From: Azohydromonas caseinilytica
GTDB taxonomy: Bacteria > Pseudomonadota > Gammaproteobacteria > Burkholderiales > Burkholderiaceae_C
Length of the DNA: 64,000 nucleotides
Direction of reading: 5' to 3'
Assembly (NCBI RefSeq): GCF_012927045.1
Contig: NZ_JABBFW010000001.1
Coordinates: forward strand, 62,001-126,000
Both the position numbers and the translations under genes were made by a program. The notes under the pieces are model-generated. The model had not been told where the DNA came from, searched no databases, and saw only the letters and a program-made list of their open reading frames with translations. Of the stretch, positions 39,595 through 48,469 are shown piece after piece. Positions within the stretch are counted from its first letter, which is position 1, and each line of letters begins with the position of its first letter.

Positions 39595-40020
39595 TCAGAG
39601 TTCGACGATTTCGTAGCCCGTTGTCACGTCGGCCGTGCGGCCCAGCATGATGGTCGCCGAACAGTATTTTTCGTGCGACAGCGCGATGGCGCGCTCCACC
39701 GCCGCTACAGGCAACTTGCGGCCACTGACAATGAAGTGCAGGTGGATCTTGGTGAAGACTTTGGGATCGGTGGCTGCGCGCTCGGACGTCACCTTCAGCT
39801 GACAACCACTGACTTCGTGGCGCCCGCGCTTCAGGATTAGTACCACGTCGTACGCAGTGCAAGCGCCGGCCCCCGCCAACAGGGTCTCCATCGGACGCGG
39901 CGCCAAGTTGCGGCCGCCGCCCTCGGGGGCACCATCCATGGTCAGCAGGTGACCGCTACCCGTTTCGGCCACGAAAGCCATGCCGCTGGCGGGTACCCAG
40001 TTGATCGTGCATTCCATCAT
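39595..40020 (-). CDS. OsmC-family protein (YhfA-like)
   Basis: A 141-residue OsmC-fold protein. The two cysteines of the family are in LLAGAGACTAYDVV (near residue 49) and LSHEKYCSATIML (near 122). OsmC/Ohr proteins reduce organic peroxides, but the YhfA branch has no firmly established substrate. Start ATG 40020, with a second ATG at 40017; a longer frame upstream would cross the small-RNA locus and is rejected. The gene is divergent from the sRNA promoter. Confidence 0.88.
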   Translation of the reverse strand: MMECTINWVPASGMAFVAETGSGHLLTMDGAPEGGGRNLAPRPMETLLAGAGACTAYDVVLILKRGRHEVSGCQLKVTSERAATDPKVFTKIHLHFIVSGRKLPVAAVERAIALSHEKYCSATIMLGRTADVTTGYEIVEL

Positions 40021-40122
40021 CACAAGCCCCGCAGCGGGGGCATCCAGGCTGAAAGCGTGCATTCTGCAATGCAGCGTGCCCAGCGCTTGCGTGTGAGACG
40101 AGGGTTTTTGCGGATGGAGATA

Positions 40123-40151
40123 TTGCAGCGCACCAGAAATCCAGATACACT
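40123..40151 (+). promoter_or_regulatory. Sigma70 promoter of the candidate sRNA
   Basis: TTGCAG (40123-40128), exactly 17 bases, then TACACT (40146-40151). Both boxes match consensus at 4 of 6 positions with ideal spacing. The predicted start is about 40158, just before the first hairpin. Confidence 0.7.
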
Positions 40152-40157
40152 GAAGGC

Positions 40158-40262
40158 GTTGTCTGCATCGGGAGATACCCGAAGTTGGCAGACGCAGGTT
40201 GTCTCCTCCACCTCCTCCATTGGTGGATTCAAGCCCAGGGCAAACACCCTGGGCTTTTTTTT
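40158..40262 (+). ncRNA. Small RNA with anti-Shine-Dalgarno hairpin loop
   Basis: About 105 nt. Hairpin 1: GTCTGC (40161-40166) with GCAGAC (40188-40193), enclosing CGGG-agata-CCCG. Hairpin 2: TCCACC (40207-40212) with GGTGGA (40222-40227), whose nine-base loop TCCTCCATT presents CCUCC, complementary to the Shine-Dalgarno GGAGG; the 5' side adds a further TCTCCTCC. It ends in a strong terminator with eight U. There is no open reading frame of note. From memory, Rfam lists a 'Betaproteobacteria toxic small RNA' defined by an anti-SD loop in a hairpin; this locus fits that description, but I could not compare the sequences. It could otherwise be a trans-acting riboregulator. Confidence 0.75.
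40231..40262 (+). terminator. Terminator of the candidate sRNA
   Basis: AAGCCCAGGG (40231-40240) and CCCTGGGCTT (40247-40256) form a perfect 10-bp stem, loop CAAACA, with eight T at 40255-40262. Confidence 0.93.
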
Positions 40263-40421
40263 GGCCGTCCTGCAGCCCAGTCTGGCTGGGTACGCAAGGT
40301 TGGCGCGCCATGGAAAGGGCTGTGCTTCAGTCGAGCTCCGCAGGCACCTGCTCAGGACCGCCAAGTGGCGGCGCTTATGATCCGGCGCCCTGTTGTCGTT
40401 ACATCCTGAGGAGTTTCGCCC

Positions 40422-41990
40422 ATGGTCGGCCGCCGACCCCCTGTACAGCGCCACAAGGCCGCGGCCCCCGCGCCGGATTACCTGAAGAAGATCCTGACCG
40501 CCAAGGTCTACGACGTGGCGGTGGAGTCCCCGCTCGATTCCGCACGCAGCCTCTCGCGGCGCCTGGGTAACCAGGTTTTGCTCAAGCGTGAGGATCAGCA
40601 ACCGGTGTTCAGCTTCAAGCTGCGCGGCGCCTACAACAAGATGGCGCACCTTTCGCCCGAGCAACTGGCGCGCGGCGTCATCTGTGCCTCTGCAGGCAAC
40701 CACGCGCAGGGCGTGGCGCTGGGGGCAAAGCGGCTGGGCTGCAAGGCAGTGATCGTGATGCCCGTGACCACTCCGCGCGTCAAGGTGGAAGCCGTTCAGC
40801 AGTTGGGCGGCGAGGTGGTCCTGCATGGCGACAGCTACTCCGATGCCGCATTGCACGCCAGCGTGCTGGAAAAGGAACGAGGTCTGACCTTCGTCCACCC
40901 CTTCGACGACCCGGATGTGATCGCCGGCCAGGGCACCATCGCCATGGAGCTCCTGCGTCAGCACCAGGGGCCGCTGGACGCCGTGTTCGTGGCCATCGGC
41001 GGCGGCGGTCTCATCAGCGGCGTGGCGGCCTACATCAAGGCGGTGCGCCCGGAGATCAAGGTCATTGGTGTCCAGACCACCGATTCCGACGCCATGGTGC
41101 GCTCGGTGCGGGCGAAGAAGCGCGTGCAGCTCAGCGACGTGGGGCTCTTTGCCGATGGCACCGCCGTCAAGCTCGTGGGCGAGGAAACCTTTCGCCTGAC
41201 ACGGGAGCTGGTCGACGACTTCGTGGTGGTGGACAACGACGAGGTCTGCGCCGCCATCAAGGACGTGTTCCAGGACACGCGCAGCATCGTCGAGCCTTCC
41301 GGCGCCATGGGCGTGGCGGCCATCAAGAAATACGTCGAGCAGCACAAGCTCAAGGGCTGCACCTTCGCCGCCATCACATGCGGCGCCAACATGAACTTCG
41401 ACCGCCTGCGCTTTGTGGCCGAGCGCGCGGAGGTGGGGGAGCATCGCGAGGCACTGTTCGCCGTGACGATTCCCGAGGAGCGGGGCTCGTTCCGGCGCTT
41501 CTGCGAACTCATCGGCACGCCGGCGCATCCGCGCCAGGTTACCGAGTTCAACTACCGCATCTCCGACCAGCAGCTGGCGCATGTGTTCGTGGGCATCGCC
41601 ATCAACAAGCGCGAGGAGGCGGAGAAGCTCGCACGCAGCTTCGAGCGCCATGGCTTCGCCACCGTGGACCTCACCGACGACGAGCTGGCCAAGCAGCATG
41701 TGCGCCACATGGTGGGCGGGCGCTCCGAACTCGCGCGCGACGAACGGCTGTTCCGCTTCACCTTTCCCGAACGGCCCGGGGCATTGATGCGGTTCCTGGA
41801 GGCCATGCAACCGGACTGGAACATCAGCCTCTTCCATTACCGCAACCAGGGCGCCGACTACGGCCGCATCCTGGTCGGCATCCAGGTGCCCCGCGGTGAT
41901 CGCCCGGCGCTGCGGCGCTTCCTCGATGCGCTGGACTATCCCTACGTGGACGAAACCGACAACCCGGTGTACCGGCTGTTCCTGCGCTGA
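40422..41990 (+). CDS. ilvA: Threonine ammonia-lyase, biosynthetic
   Basis: A 522-residue PLP enzyme deaminating threonine to 2-oxobutyrate, first step of isoleucine synthesis. PLP lysine K66 is in FSFKLRGAYNKM, glycine loop AIGGGGLISGVAAY, and SAGNHAQGVALGA near 90. The C-terminal region from about 340 has two ACT-like regulatory domains (EHREALFAVTIPEERGSFRR and DERLFRFTFPERPGALMRF), so isoleucine feedback is expected. Start ATG 40422 with GGAG 8 bases before. Confidence 0.96.
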   Translation: MVGRRPPVQRHKAAAPAPDYLKKILTAKVYDVAVESPLDSARSLSRRLGNQVLLKREDQQPVFSFKLRGAYNKMAHLSPEQLARGVICASAGNHAQGVALGAKRLGCKAVIVMPVTTPRVKVEAVQQLGGEVVLHGDSYSDAALHASVLEKERGLTFVHPFDDPDVIAGQGTIAMELLRQHQGPLDAVFVAIGGGGLISGVAAYIKAVRPEIKVIGVQTTDSDAMVRSVRAKKRVQLSDVGLFADGTAVKLVGEETFRLTRELVDDFVVVDNDEVCAAIKDVFQDTRSIVEPSGAMGVAAIKKYVEQHKLKGCTFAAITCGANMNFDRLRFVAERAEVGEHREALFAVTIPEERGSFRRFCELIGTPAHPRQVTEFNYRISDQQLAHVFVGIAINKREEAEKLARSFERHGFATVDLTDDELAKQHVRHMVGGRSELARDERLFRFTFPERPGALMRFLEAMQPDWNISLFHYRNQGADYGRILVGIQVPRGDRPALRRFLDALDYPYVDETDNPVYRLFLR

Positions 41991-42063
41991 GGGCCGCCTC
42001 CTCTGTGCGCTAGCGCGGAGCCGGCGCCACCCGAGCCTAAACGGTCCGGATGCGCCGCGAGCC

Positions 42064-42747
42064 TCAGCCGTTGGGCTCCTGCGCGGGCTCGGCCATGGGC
42101 GGCGGCTCCACCTCTTGCTGCGGCATCGGCATGTCCTGCGGCGGGATAGGCTGCCGCGGTACGCCTTGAGGCGGCATGCCTTGAGGCATGGGCTGCGCCG
42201 CCTGTCCGGGCGGCAGATTGCGCGGCGTTGCCGTACCGCCCATGGGCATTGGCGTGCGGGCCGCCGGCGCAGTGGCGGCCTCCTCACTGCCTGCCGGCGG
42301 CAGCACGCCGGTGCTGGCCGCAGGGGGTGGGGGCAAGTCCAATTGAATCTGGGCGTCACCGCCGCGTGGCCCCAGCGCCGCACCGCGCGTACGCACCGAC
42401 TGCAGCACGTAACGGTCATCCACGGCCGCGCCGACGCGGTAGGTACGCGCAGGCTTGCCGTCCACGGCGATCAGCGCCAAGCCCTGGGTGTCGCCACCGC
42501 TGCGCGGCGCCACCACACCCACGAGCTGGAAGCGGCCCGCGTCCGGTGACACCGCCGGCGCCTCTTCAGTCGCCGGCGCACGCTGGCCCAACAGCCGGCC
42601 CAGATCACCGCGCGCGCCCGCGGCGGTAGACACCGCCACCGCCTGCGCCGGCACGGCCGGAGCGCGCGCTCCCAGCCGCAGGGCCCAGAACACGACGGTG
42701 GCGGCCACTGCGGCCCAGAGAACGAAGGCGACCAGGCGGGCTTGCAT
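42064..42747 (-). CDS. gspC: GspC, type II secretion inner-membrane protein
   Basis: A 227-residue protein with an N-terminal TM helix (VAFVLWAAVAATVVFWAL), then the HR domain (FQLVGVVAPRSGGDTQGLALI, YRVGAAVDDRYVLQSV) that contacts the secretin. The C-terminal 90 residues are a P/Q/M-rich low-complexity tail; no PDZ or coiled-coil domain is present, as in short GspC forms. It is divergent from gspG with only 40 bases between starts, unlike the usual gspC-D-E order. Confidence 0.8.
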   Translation of the reverse strand: MQARLVAFVLWAAVAATVVFWALRLGARAPAVPAQAVAVSTAAGARGDLGRLLGQRAPATEEAPAVSPDAGRFQLVGVVAPRSGGDTQGLALIAVDGKPARTYRVGAAVDDRYVLQSVRTRGAALGPRGGDAQIQLDLPPPPAASTGVLPPAGSEEAATAPAARTPMPMGGTATPRNLPPGQAAQPMPQGMPPQGVPRQPIPPQDMPMPQQEVEPPPMAEPAQEPNG

Positions 42748-42787
42748 GCGCCGATTATCATGGCCGCTTTTGACTCGTGTGCCCGCC

Positions 42788-43222
42788 ATGCCCGTTTCTT
42801 CGTCCGTTCCGCGCCGCCAGCGCGGCTTCACGCTCATCGAGCTGATGGTGGTGCTGGTCATCATCGGCGTGCTCGCTGCGCTGATCGTGCCCAATGTCCT
42901 CAACCGCGCCGACGACGCCCGCGTCACCGCCGCGCGCACCGACGTCAACAACCTGATGCAGGCGCTCAAGCTCTACAAGCTGGACAACCTGCGCTACCCC
43001 GAAGCCTCCCAGGGCCTGGAAGCCCTGGTGACCAAGCCCACCACCGGCACCGTGCCGCCCAACTGGCGCTCCTACCTGGAGAAGCTGCCCAATGACCCCT
43101 GGGGACGCCCCTACCAGTACGTCAATCCGGGCGTGAAGGGCGAGGTCGATGTCTTCAGCTTCGGCGCCGACGGCCAGCCCGGCGGCGAGGGCAACAACGC
43201 CGACATCGGCTCCTGGCAGTAA
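42788..43222 (+). CDS. gspG: GspG, major pseudopilin
   Basis: A 144-residue type II secretion pseudopilin. Prepilin peptidase site RQRG-FTLIELMVVLVIIG with E5. Typical features follow: NDPWGRPYQYVNPG and the calcium-loop end SFGADGQPGGEGNNADIGSW. It is first of the rightward operon gspGHIJKLMNDEF. Confidence 0.96.
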   Translation: MPVSSSVPRRQRGFTLIELMVVLVIIGVLAALIVPNVLNRADDARVTAARTDVNNLMQALKLYKLDNLRYPEASQGLEALVTKPTTGTVPPNWRSYLEKLPNDPWGRPYQYVNPGVKGEVDVFSFGADGQPGGEGNNADIGSWQ

Positions 43223-43272
43223 GCCGCCCCGGCGGCACACACCGCCCCTCCACCGTTTCCCCGCCCGCCCTC

Positions 43273-43719
43273 ATGAACCGGCAGCGCGGCTTCACGATCA
43301 TCGAGCTGATGGTGGTGATTGCGATCATCGCCATCGCCGCCGGCGTCAGCAGCCTGGCGCTGCGCGACGCCGACGCCAAGACGCTGGACCAGGAAGCCTC
43401 GCGGCTGTCCGCGCTGCTGGAATCGGCCCGCGCCCAGGCCCGCGCCGCCGGGTTGCCGGTGCGCTTCGAGCTGGCCTCGCAGGGCAGCACCGATGGCGAC
43501 GCCTTTCGCTTCGTGGGCCTGCCGCCGGCGGTGAAGATGCCCACGCGCTGGCTGGATGAGCGCACCAGCGCCGAGATCGTGGGTGCGCGTGCGCTGCGCC
43601 TGGGCCCTGAGCCGCTCATCGGCGCGCAGCGCATCGTGCTGCGGCTGCAGCAGCGCAGCCTGGTGCTGGCCACCGACGGGCTGGGACCGTTCGCCATGGT
43701 GGAGAGCGGCAAGCCATGA
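43273..43719 (+). CDS. gspH: GspH, minor pseudopilin
   Basis: A 148-residue protein with leader MNRQRG-FTIIELMVVIAIIAIA and a beta-rich domain (ARAAGLPVRFELASQG, GDAFRFVGLPP). It fits GspH in length and place in the operon. Overlaps gspI by four bases. Confidence 0.9.
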   Translation: MNRQRGFTIIELMVVIAIIAIAAGVSSLALRDADAKTLDQEASRLSALLESARAQARAAGLPVRFELASQGSTDGDAFRFVGLPPAVKMPTRWLDERTSAEIVGARALRLGPEPLIGAQRIVLRLQQRSLVLATDGLGPFAMVESGKP

Positions 43720-44078
43720 AGCGCGCCGCGGCGGGCTTCACGCTCATCGAGGTGCTGGTGGCGCTGGCCATCGTGGCCATCGCGCTGGGCGCGGGCATGA
43801 AGGCGGCCGGCGCACTGGGCAGCAACGCACAGCGCCTGGCCGACGTCAGCGCCGCGCAGTGGTGCGCCGAGAACCAGCTCACCGAACTGCGGCTGGCGCG
43901 CCAGTTTCCCGGCGTGGGCGACACGGACTTTGCCTGCGAGCAGCTGGGCCGCCGCTACGGCGGGATGATGAAGGTGCGGCCGACGCCCAATCCGAATTTC
44001 CGGCGCGTGGACGCGCTGGTGAGCGACGAGGCCGGACAGACGCTGCTGGTGCTCTCCACCATCCTCCCGAGGTACTGA
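43716..44078 (+). CDS. gspI: GspI, minor pseudopilin
   Basis: A 120-residue protein. Leader MKRAAAG-FTLIEVLVALAIVAIAL; then the GspI hallmark AAQWCAENQLTELRLARQFP, with GDTDFACEQLGRRY supplying a second cysteine. Part of the GspI-J-K tip that primes pseudopilus assembly. ATGA overlap with gspH. Confidence 0.95.
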   Translation: MKRAAAGFTLIEVLVALAIVAIALGAGMKAAGALGSNAQRLADVSAAQWCAENQLTELRLARQFPGVGDTDFACEQLGRRYGGMMKVRPTPNPNFRRVDALVSDEAGQTLLVLSTILPRY

Positions 44079-44081
44079 ACG

Positions 44082-44717
44082 ATGCGACGCGCGCGCGCGG
44101 GCGGCTTCACGTTGGTGGAAGTGCTGGTCGCCCTGGTGGTGATGTCGGTGATGGCCGGCCTGGCCTGGCGCGGCATCGACGGCCTGGCCCGCGCGCGCGA
44201 GGCCACCCAGTTCAACTTCGAAGCCACCGAGCGGCTCAACACCGTGCTGGCGCAGTGGCAGGCCGACCTGGAAGCGCTGTACGAGACGCCGGGCGTGCCC
44301 GCCTTGAGCTTTGACGGCGCCACGCTGCGCCTGACGCGTGCCACCGAGGACGGCGTGCAGCTCGTGGCCTGGCAGTTGCGCGGCCAGCGCTGGCTGCGCT
44401 GGGCCAGCCCCGTGGTGCAGCGCTTCGGCGATCTGCAGGAGCACTGGATGCGCAGCCAGCAGCTGCTGGGCAACGAACCCAACCAGCTGCTGCTGCTGGA
44501 GGGCGTCAATGGCATCCAGGTCTATTTCTATCGCCGCAACGGCTGGAGCAACGCCCAGTCCAGCGCCGACGTGGTGAACCTCGACCCCAACAGCGCAGCG
44601 GGCGGCCAGCAGCGCGTCGAGCTGCCCACGGGCGTGCGGCTGGTGCTCACGGTGACGCGGCCGCGCCCGGGCACGATCACGCGCTCCATTGCGCTGGGAC
44701 CGCAGGCCACCTCATGA
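44082..44717 (+). CDS. gspJ: GspJ, minor pseudopilin
   Basis: A 211-residue protein. Leader RRARAGG-FTLVEVLVALVVMSV and WRGIDGLARAREAT, then a long beta domain with LLLLEGVNGIQVYFYRRNGWSN and PTGVRLVLTVTRP, typical of GspJ. Overlaps gspK by four bases. Confidence 0.94.
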   Translation: MRRARAGGFTLVEVLVALVVMSVMAGLAWRGIDGLARAREATQFNFEATERLNTVLAQWQADLEALYETPGVPALSFDGATLRLTRATEDGVQLVAWQLRGQRWLRWASPVVQRFGDLQEHWMRSQQLLGNEPNQLLLLEGVNGIQVYFYRRNGWSNAQSSADVVNLDPNSAAGGQQRVELPTGVRLVLTVTRPRPGTITRSIALGPQATS

Positions 44718-45742
44718 CGCCATCAGCCCTCCCTGCTGCCGCCACGGCAAGCCCGGTATCCCGTCGCCTGGCGCCGAACCGCGCCCGGGCCCGGCGGCAG
44801 TCGGGCGCGGCGCTGCTGGTGGCGATGGTGCTGGTGACGGTGGTCAGCACGCTGGCGGCCGGCATGGTGTGGCAGCAGTGGCGCGCGGTGGAGATCGAGG
44901 CGGCCGAGCGCGCGCGCGCCCAGTCGGCCTGGATCCTCAATGGCGCGCTGGACTGGGCGCGGCTGATCCTGCGCGAGGATGGGCGCACCAGCCAGGTGGA
45001 CCATCTGGGTGAGCCCTGGTCCGTGCCGCTGGCCGAGGCGCGGCTGTCCACCTTCCTGGCCGCCGAGCGCAGCGGCAACGCCGATGACGGCCCGGAGGCT
45101 TTCCTCTCCGGCGAGATTGCCGATGCCCAGTCGCGCTACAACCTGCGCAACCTGGTGAAAGCGGACGGCGAGATCGACAAGGACCAGGTCGTCGTGCTGC
45201 AGCGCTTGCTGACCAACGCGTCGCTGTCGCCGGGACTGGCGCCGCAACTGGCCGAACAGCTGCGCCAGGCCCTGGCCGAAGTGCCGGAGGCGCAGGCGCC
45301 GCTGGCGCCGCGCAGCATCGACCAGCTGGGCTGGCTGGGGGTGGACGAAGCCACCCGCGCCAAGCTGGCTCCCTGGATCGTGCTGCTGCCCGTCACCGGC
45401 ACCAAGGTCAACCTCAACACCGCGCCACGCGAGGTACTGGCCGCCGTCGTCGTCGGGCTGGACCTGGGCAGCGCCCAGCGCTTGGTCCAGGCCCGCGAGC
45501 GCTCGCCGTTCGGCGACGTCAACGATGCCAAGGCGCTGTTTTCCTCCAGCAACCCGCAACCCAAGTTCGACTACACCAGCGTCAGCACCAACTACTTCGA
45601 GGTGCGCGGCCGGTTGCGGCTGGGCGAGCAGGTGCTGGAGGAGCGCTCGCTGGTGCGGCGCGACCGGGACGTGGTGACCATCCGGCGCGAGCGCGTCAAC
45701 ACCACGTCGGCCCCGGCAGGGTCCGCCACGGCAACGCGTTAA
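44714..45742 (+). CDS. gspK: GspK, minor pseudopilin
   Basis: A 342-residue protein, the largest pseudopilin. Its N-terminus RRQSGAALLVAMVLVTVVS lacks the E5 of other pilins, as is normal for GspK. ALDWARLILRED, the ISDAQ-like EIADAQSRYNLRNLV and the SAM-like NLNTAPREVLAAVVV with FGDVNDAKALF are family hallmarks. The N-terminus before the cleavage site is unusually long (about 33 residues). A 98-bp gap with two small hairpins (45735-45757 and 45777-45792) follows. Confidence 0.94.
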   Translation: MTPSALPAAATASPVSRRLAPNRARARRQSGAALLVAMVLVTVVSTLAAGMVWQQWRAVEIEAAERARAQSAWILNGALDWARLILREDGRTSQVDHLGEPWSVPLAEARLSTFLAAERSGNADDGPEAFLSGEIADAQSRYNLRNLVKADGEIDKDQVVVLQRLLTNASLSPGLAPQLAEQLRQALAEVPEAQAPLAPRSIDQLGWLGVDEATRAKLAPWIVLLPVTGTKVNLNTAPREVLAAVVVGLDLGSAQRLVQARERSPFGDVNDAKALFSSSNPQPKFDYTSVSTNYFEVRGRLRLGEQVLEERSLVRRDRDVVTIRRERVNTTSAPAGSATATR

Positions 45743-45840
45743 CGTGGCTGTTACGCAACTGCGGTAGCCTGCCGCCCCGTGCGCCGGCACGGCCGCCGTC
45801 AAATTGCCGCAACGCAGCAAACTCGTTAGCCTCGACTCAC

Positions 45841-47073
45841 ATGTCCATCCTCGTGGTTCAGATCCCGCCCCGCGAACGCCTGGGCGCCGACGGCGGCGCA
45901 GCGGCGGCCCGCGGCGGCGACTTCGCTTATGTCCTGAGTCCTGATGGACTGGCCGTGGGCAGCAGCGGCCGCTGTGCCGCGGCGCTGTTGCCGCGCGCCG
46001 ACACGGTGCTGGCGCTGCTGGCCGACACCGACTGCAGCTGGCTGCGCGCCACGCTGCCCAAGGCCCCGGCCGGCAAGCTGCGCGCGGCGCTGCTGGGGCT
46101 GTTGGAGGAATCGCTGCTGGACGACCCGGAGCTGGTGCACCTGGCGCTGGCGCCCAAGGCCACGCCCGGCGAACCGACCTGGATCGCCGCGACGCACCGC
46201 CCCTGGCTGGTGGCGCAGCTGGCGCAGCTCGAAGGCGCGGGCCATCCCGTGGAACGCGTGCTGCCCGCGGCCTGGCCCGATGCGACGCAGCCCCATGGCC
46301 ACTTCAGCACCGTGCCGGGCGACGATCCGCAGGCGCCACTGCGGCTGACCTGGTGCGACGGCGACGGTGTCACGGCGCTGCGCCTGCAGGGCAGCATGGC
46401 GCGCCAGCTGCTGGCACGCTGGCAGGAGCAAGGCGCGCGCTGGACGGCCTCGCCCGCCGCCGCGGCCGAGGCCGAGCGCTGGCTGGGCGCGCCGGTGCAG
46501 TTGCTCAGCGACGAGGAGCGCGCCCTGGAGGCGGCCCGCTCGCTGTGGAACCTGCGCCAGTTCGACCTGGCGCCCCAGCACCGCGGCATGCTCGCCCTGC
46601 GCGATGCCTGGCGCCAGTTCCGCAGCCCGCCCTGGCGGCCGGTGCGCTGGGGGCTGGTGTCGCTGGCCGCAGCCCAGCTGTTGGGCATGAACCTCTATGC
46701 CTGGAAACTGCACTCGGGCATCGAGCAGCGGCGCCTGGCCATGGAGCAGGTGCTGCGCGCTTCTTTTCCGCAGGTGCGCGCGGTGCTGGACGCGCCGCTG
46801 CAGATGGACCGCGAGACGCAGGCGCTGCGCGCCGCCGCCGGCCGGCCTGGGGAAGCCGACGTCGAATCGCTGCTTTCCGCCGCCGCACTGGCCTGGCCGG
46901 AAGGACGACCGCCGCTGGAGGGACTGCGCTTCGAGCCCGGCCGGCTGACGCTGCCGGCCGCCGGCTGGAGCCCGGCCGAGATCGAGAATTTCAAAGCCCA
47001 GCTGCGGCCCGGCGGCTGGGTGGTCGAGGCCGCTGAGGGCCGCCTCACGCTGCGGCCGGAGGGCGGTGCATGA
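45841..47073 (+). CDS. gspL: GspL, cytoplasmic/inner-membrane assembly protein
   Basis: A 410-residue bitopic protein. The cytoplasmic actin-like domain occupies about 1-250, with ADTDCSWLRATLPKAPAGKLR near residue 60 and AATHRPWLVAQLAQLE. A TM helix lies at about 270-290 (WGLVSLAAAQLLGMNLYAW), followed by a ferredoxin-like periplasmic domain that binds GspM (EIENFKAQLRPGGWVVEAAE). It recruits GspE. No clear ribosome-binding site before ATG 45841. Confidence 0.93.
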   Translation: MSILVVQIPPRERLGADGGAAAARGGDFAYVLSPDGLAVGSSGRCAAALLPRADTVLALLADTDCSWLRATLPKAPAGKLRAALLGLLEESLLDDPELVHLALAPKATPGEPTWIAATHRPWLVAQLAQLEGAGHPVERVLPAAWPDATQPHGHFSTVPGDDPQAPLRLTWCDGDGVTALRLQGSMARQLLARWQEQGARWTASPAAAAEAERWLGAPVQLLSDEERALEAARSLWNLRQFDLAPQHRGMLALRDAWRQFRSPPWRPVRWGLVSLAAAQLLGMNLYAWKLHSGIEQRRLAMEQVLRASFPQVRAVLDAPLQMDRETQALRAAAGRPGEADVESLLSAAALAWPEGRPPLEGLRFEPGRLTLPAAGWSPAEIENFKAQLRPGGWVVEAAEGRLTLRPEGGA

Positions 47074-47591
47074 ACGCCGTGGCCACCCGTGAACAGCTCA
47101 CCCAGCGCCTGACCGTCTGGCGCGACAAGTTGCGCGCGCGCTGGCGCGCCCTGGCCCCGCGCGAGCGGCGGCTGCTCAGCGTGGCCGGCGCGCTGCTGGG
47201 CGTGCTGCTGCTGTGGCTGCTGGCCGTGCAGCCGGCCTGGCGCACCCTGCGCGAGGCGCCGGTCGAGATCGACCGCCTGGAGGCCCAGCTGCAGCGCATG
47301 CAGCGCCAGGCCGCCGAGGTGCGCGAGCTGCGCGCCACGCCGCCCGTACCGGCGGCGCAGGGCGTGGAAGCGCTGCGCTCGGCCACACAGCGCCTGGGCG
47401 AGCGTGCCAAGCTGACCGTGGCCGGTGATCGCGCCACGGTCACGCTCACCGGCGTCGAGGGCGAGCAGCTGCGCGACTGGCTGGCCGAGGTGCGCAACGG
47501 CGCGCGCGCGCGCCCGGTGGAAATGCAGCTCACGCGCGCCGGGCAGGGCTTCAGCGGCAACGTGGTGCTCGCCCTCGGGGGTACGCCTTGA
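47070..47591 (+). CDS. gspM: GspM, inner-membrane assembly protein
   Basis: A 173-residue bitopic protein. TM helix LLSVAGALLGVLLLWLLAV at about 39-57 after LAPRERR, a coiled coil (VEIDRLEAQLQRMQRQAAEV), and a periplasmic domain ending GFSGNVVLALGG. Partner of GspL. ATGA overlap with gspL and TTGA overlap with gspN. Confidence 0.92.
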   Translation: MNAVATREQLTQRLTVWRDKLRARWRALAPRERRLLSVAGALLGVLLLWLLAVQPAWRTLREAPVEIDRLEAQLQRMQRQAAEVRELRATPPVPAAQGVEALRSATQRLGERAKLTVAGDRATVTLTGVEGEQLRDWLAEVRNGARARPVEMQLTRAGQGFSGNVVLALGGTP

Positions 47592-48469
47592 GGCGCGGGC
47601 TGTCCTGGCCGCGCCGCGGCACTGCGCGCACCGACACGCTGGCGCAGGCCGAAGCCACGCTCACGGCGCAGGCCTGGCAGCGGCTGCACCGCGCCAGCCG
47701 GCGCTGGGCGCTGTGGGGCGGCCTGGTCGGCGCGCTGCTGGCCCTGGTGCTGTTCGCCCCGGCGGCCTGGCTGGCGCAGGCCCTGGCTTCGGCCAGCAAT
47801 CAGCGCGTGCTGCTGGCGCAGCCGCGCGGCACGCTGTGGGACGGCAGCGCGGTGCTGGTGCTCAGCGCCGGCCCCGACAGCCAGGATGCCGTGCTGCTGC
47901 CCGGGCGGCTGCACTGGACCTTGCGCCCGGCGGGACTTCAGGCCGCGCTGCAGCTGCGCCAGGACTGCTGCATGGAGCGGCCCCTGCTGCTGCGCCTGCA
48001 GCCGGGATGGGGCCGGTTGCGCGCCGAGCTGCAGCCGCCGCCCGACGGCCGCCTTGGACAATGGCCCGCGGCCTGGCTGTCCGGGCTGGGCACGCCCTGG
48101 AACACGCTGCAGCTCGGCGGCCTGCTGAGCATGAGCTCGCCGGGGCTGCGGTTCGAATGGGTGCAGGGCCGGCTGGCGCTGCAGGGCAGCGCGCAGCTGG
48201 AAGTGCTGGGCATGTCCTCGCGGCTGTCCACGCTGCAGCCGCTGGGCAGCTACCGGCTGCAGGTGCAGGGCACGGGCCAGGCCACGACGCTGGACCTCAG
48301 CACGCTGCAGGGTGCGCTGCAGCTCTCGGGCCAGGGCCAGTGGGCCGGCTCGCGCCTGCGCTTCTCGGGTGAAGCCCACGCGGCCGAAGGCAGCGAGGCC
48401 GCCCTCAACAACCTGCTGAACATCATCGGCCGGCGCCAGGGCGCGCGGGCCATCATCACGATCGGATGA
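47588..48469 (+). CDS. gspN: GspN, type II secretion protein
   Basis: A 293-residue protein with one TM helix (LWGGLVGALLALVLFAPAAWLAQ in two parts, about 38-60) and a beta-rich periplasmic domain: GTLWDGSAVL, LQLRQDCCMERPLLLRL, and the final FSGEAHAAEGSEAALNNLLN with [15 protein letters not shown]. GspN is present in a subset of T2SS and its function is unclear. TTG 47588 overlaps the gspM stop, so coupling probably decides this start. Confidence 0.9.
   Translation: MRRGLSWPRRGTARTDTLAQAEATLTAQAWQRLHRASRRWALWGGLVGALLALVLFAPAAWLAQALASASNQRVLLAQPRGTLWDGSAVLVLSAGPDSQDAVLLPGRLHWTLRPAGLQAALQLRQDCCMERPLLLRLQPGWGRLRAELQPPPDGRLGQWPAAWLSGLGTPWNTLQLGGLLSMSSPGLRFEWVQGRLALQGSAQLEVLGMSSRLSTLQPLGSYRLQVQGTGQATTLDLSTLQGALQLSGQGQWAGSRLRFSGEAHAAEGSEAALNNLLNIIGRRQGARAIITIG

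Larger units (their letters stand above)
40021..40421. other. Intergenic region with a small-RNA gene
   Basis: This 401-bp region between the OsmC-family gene and ilvA has no protein gene. It contains the sRNA locus 40123-40262. The remainder (40263-40421) carries a possible ilvA -10 (TATGAT, 40376-40381) without an obvious -35, and GGAG before the ilvA start. Confidence 0.6.
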
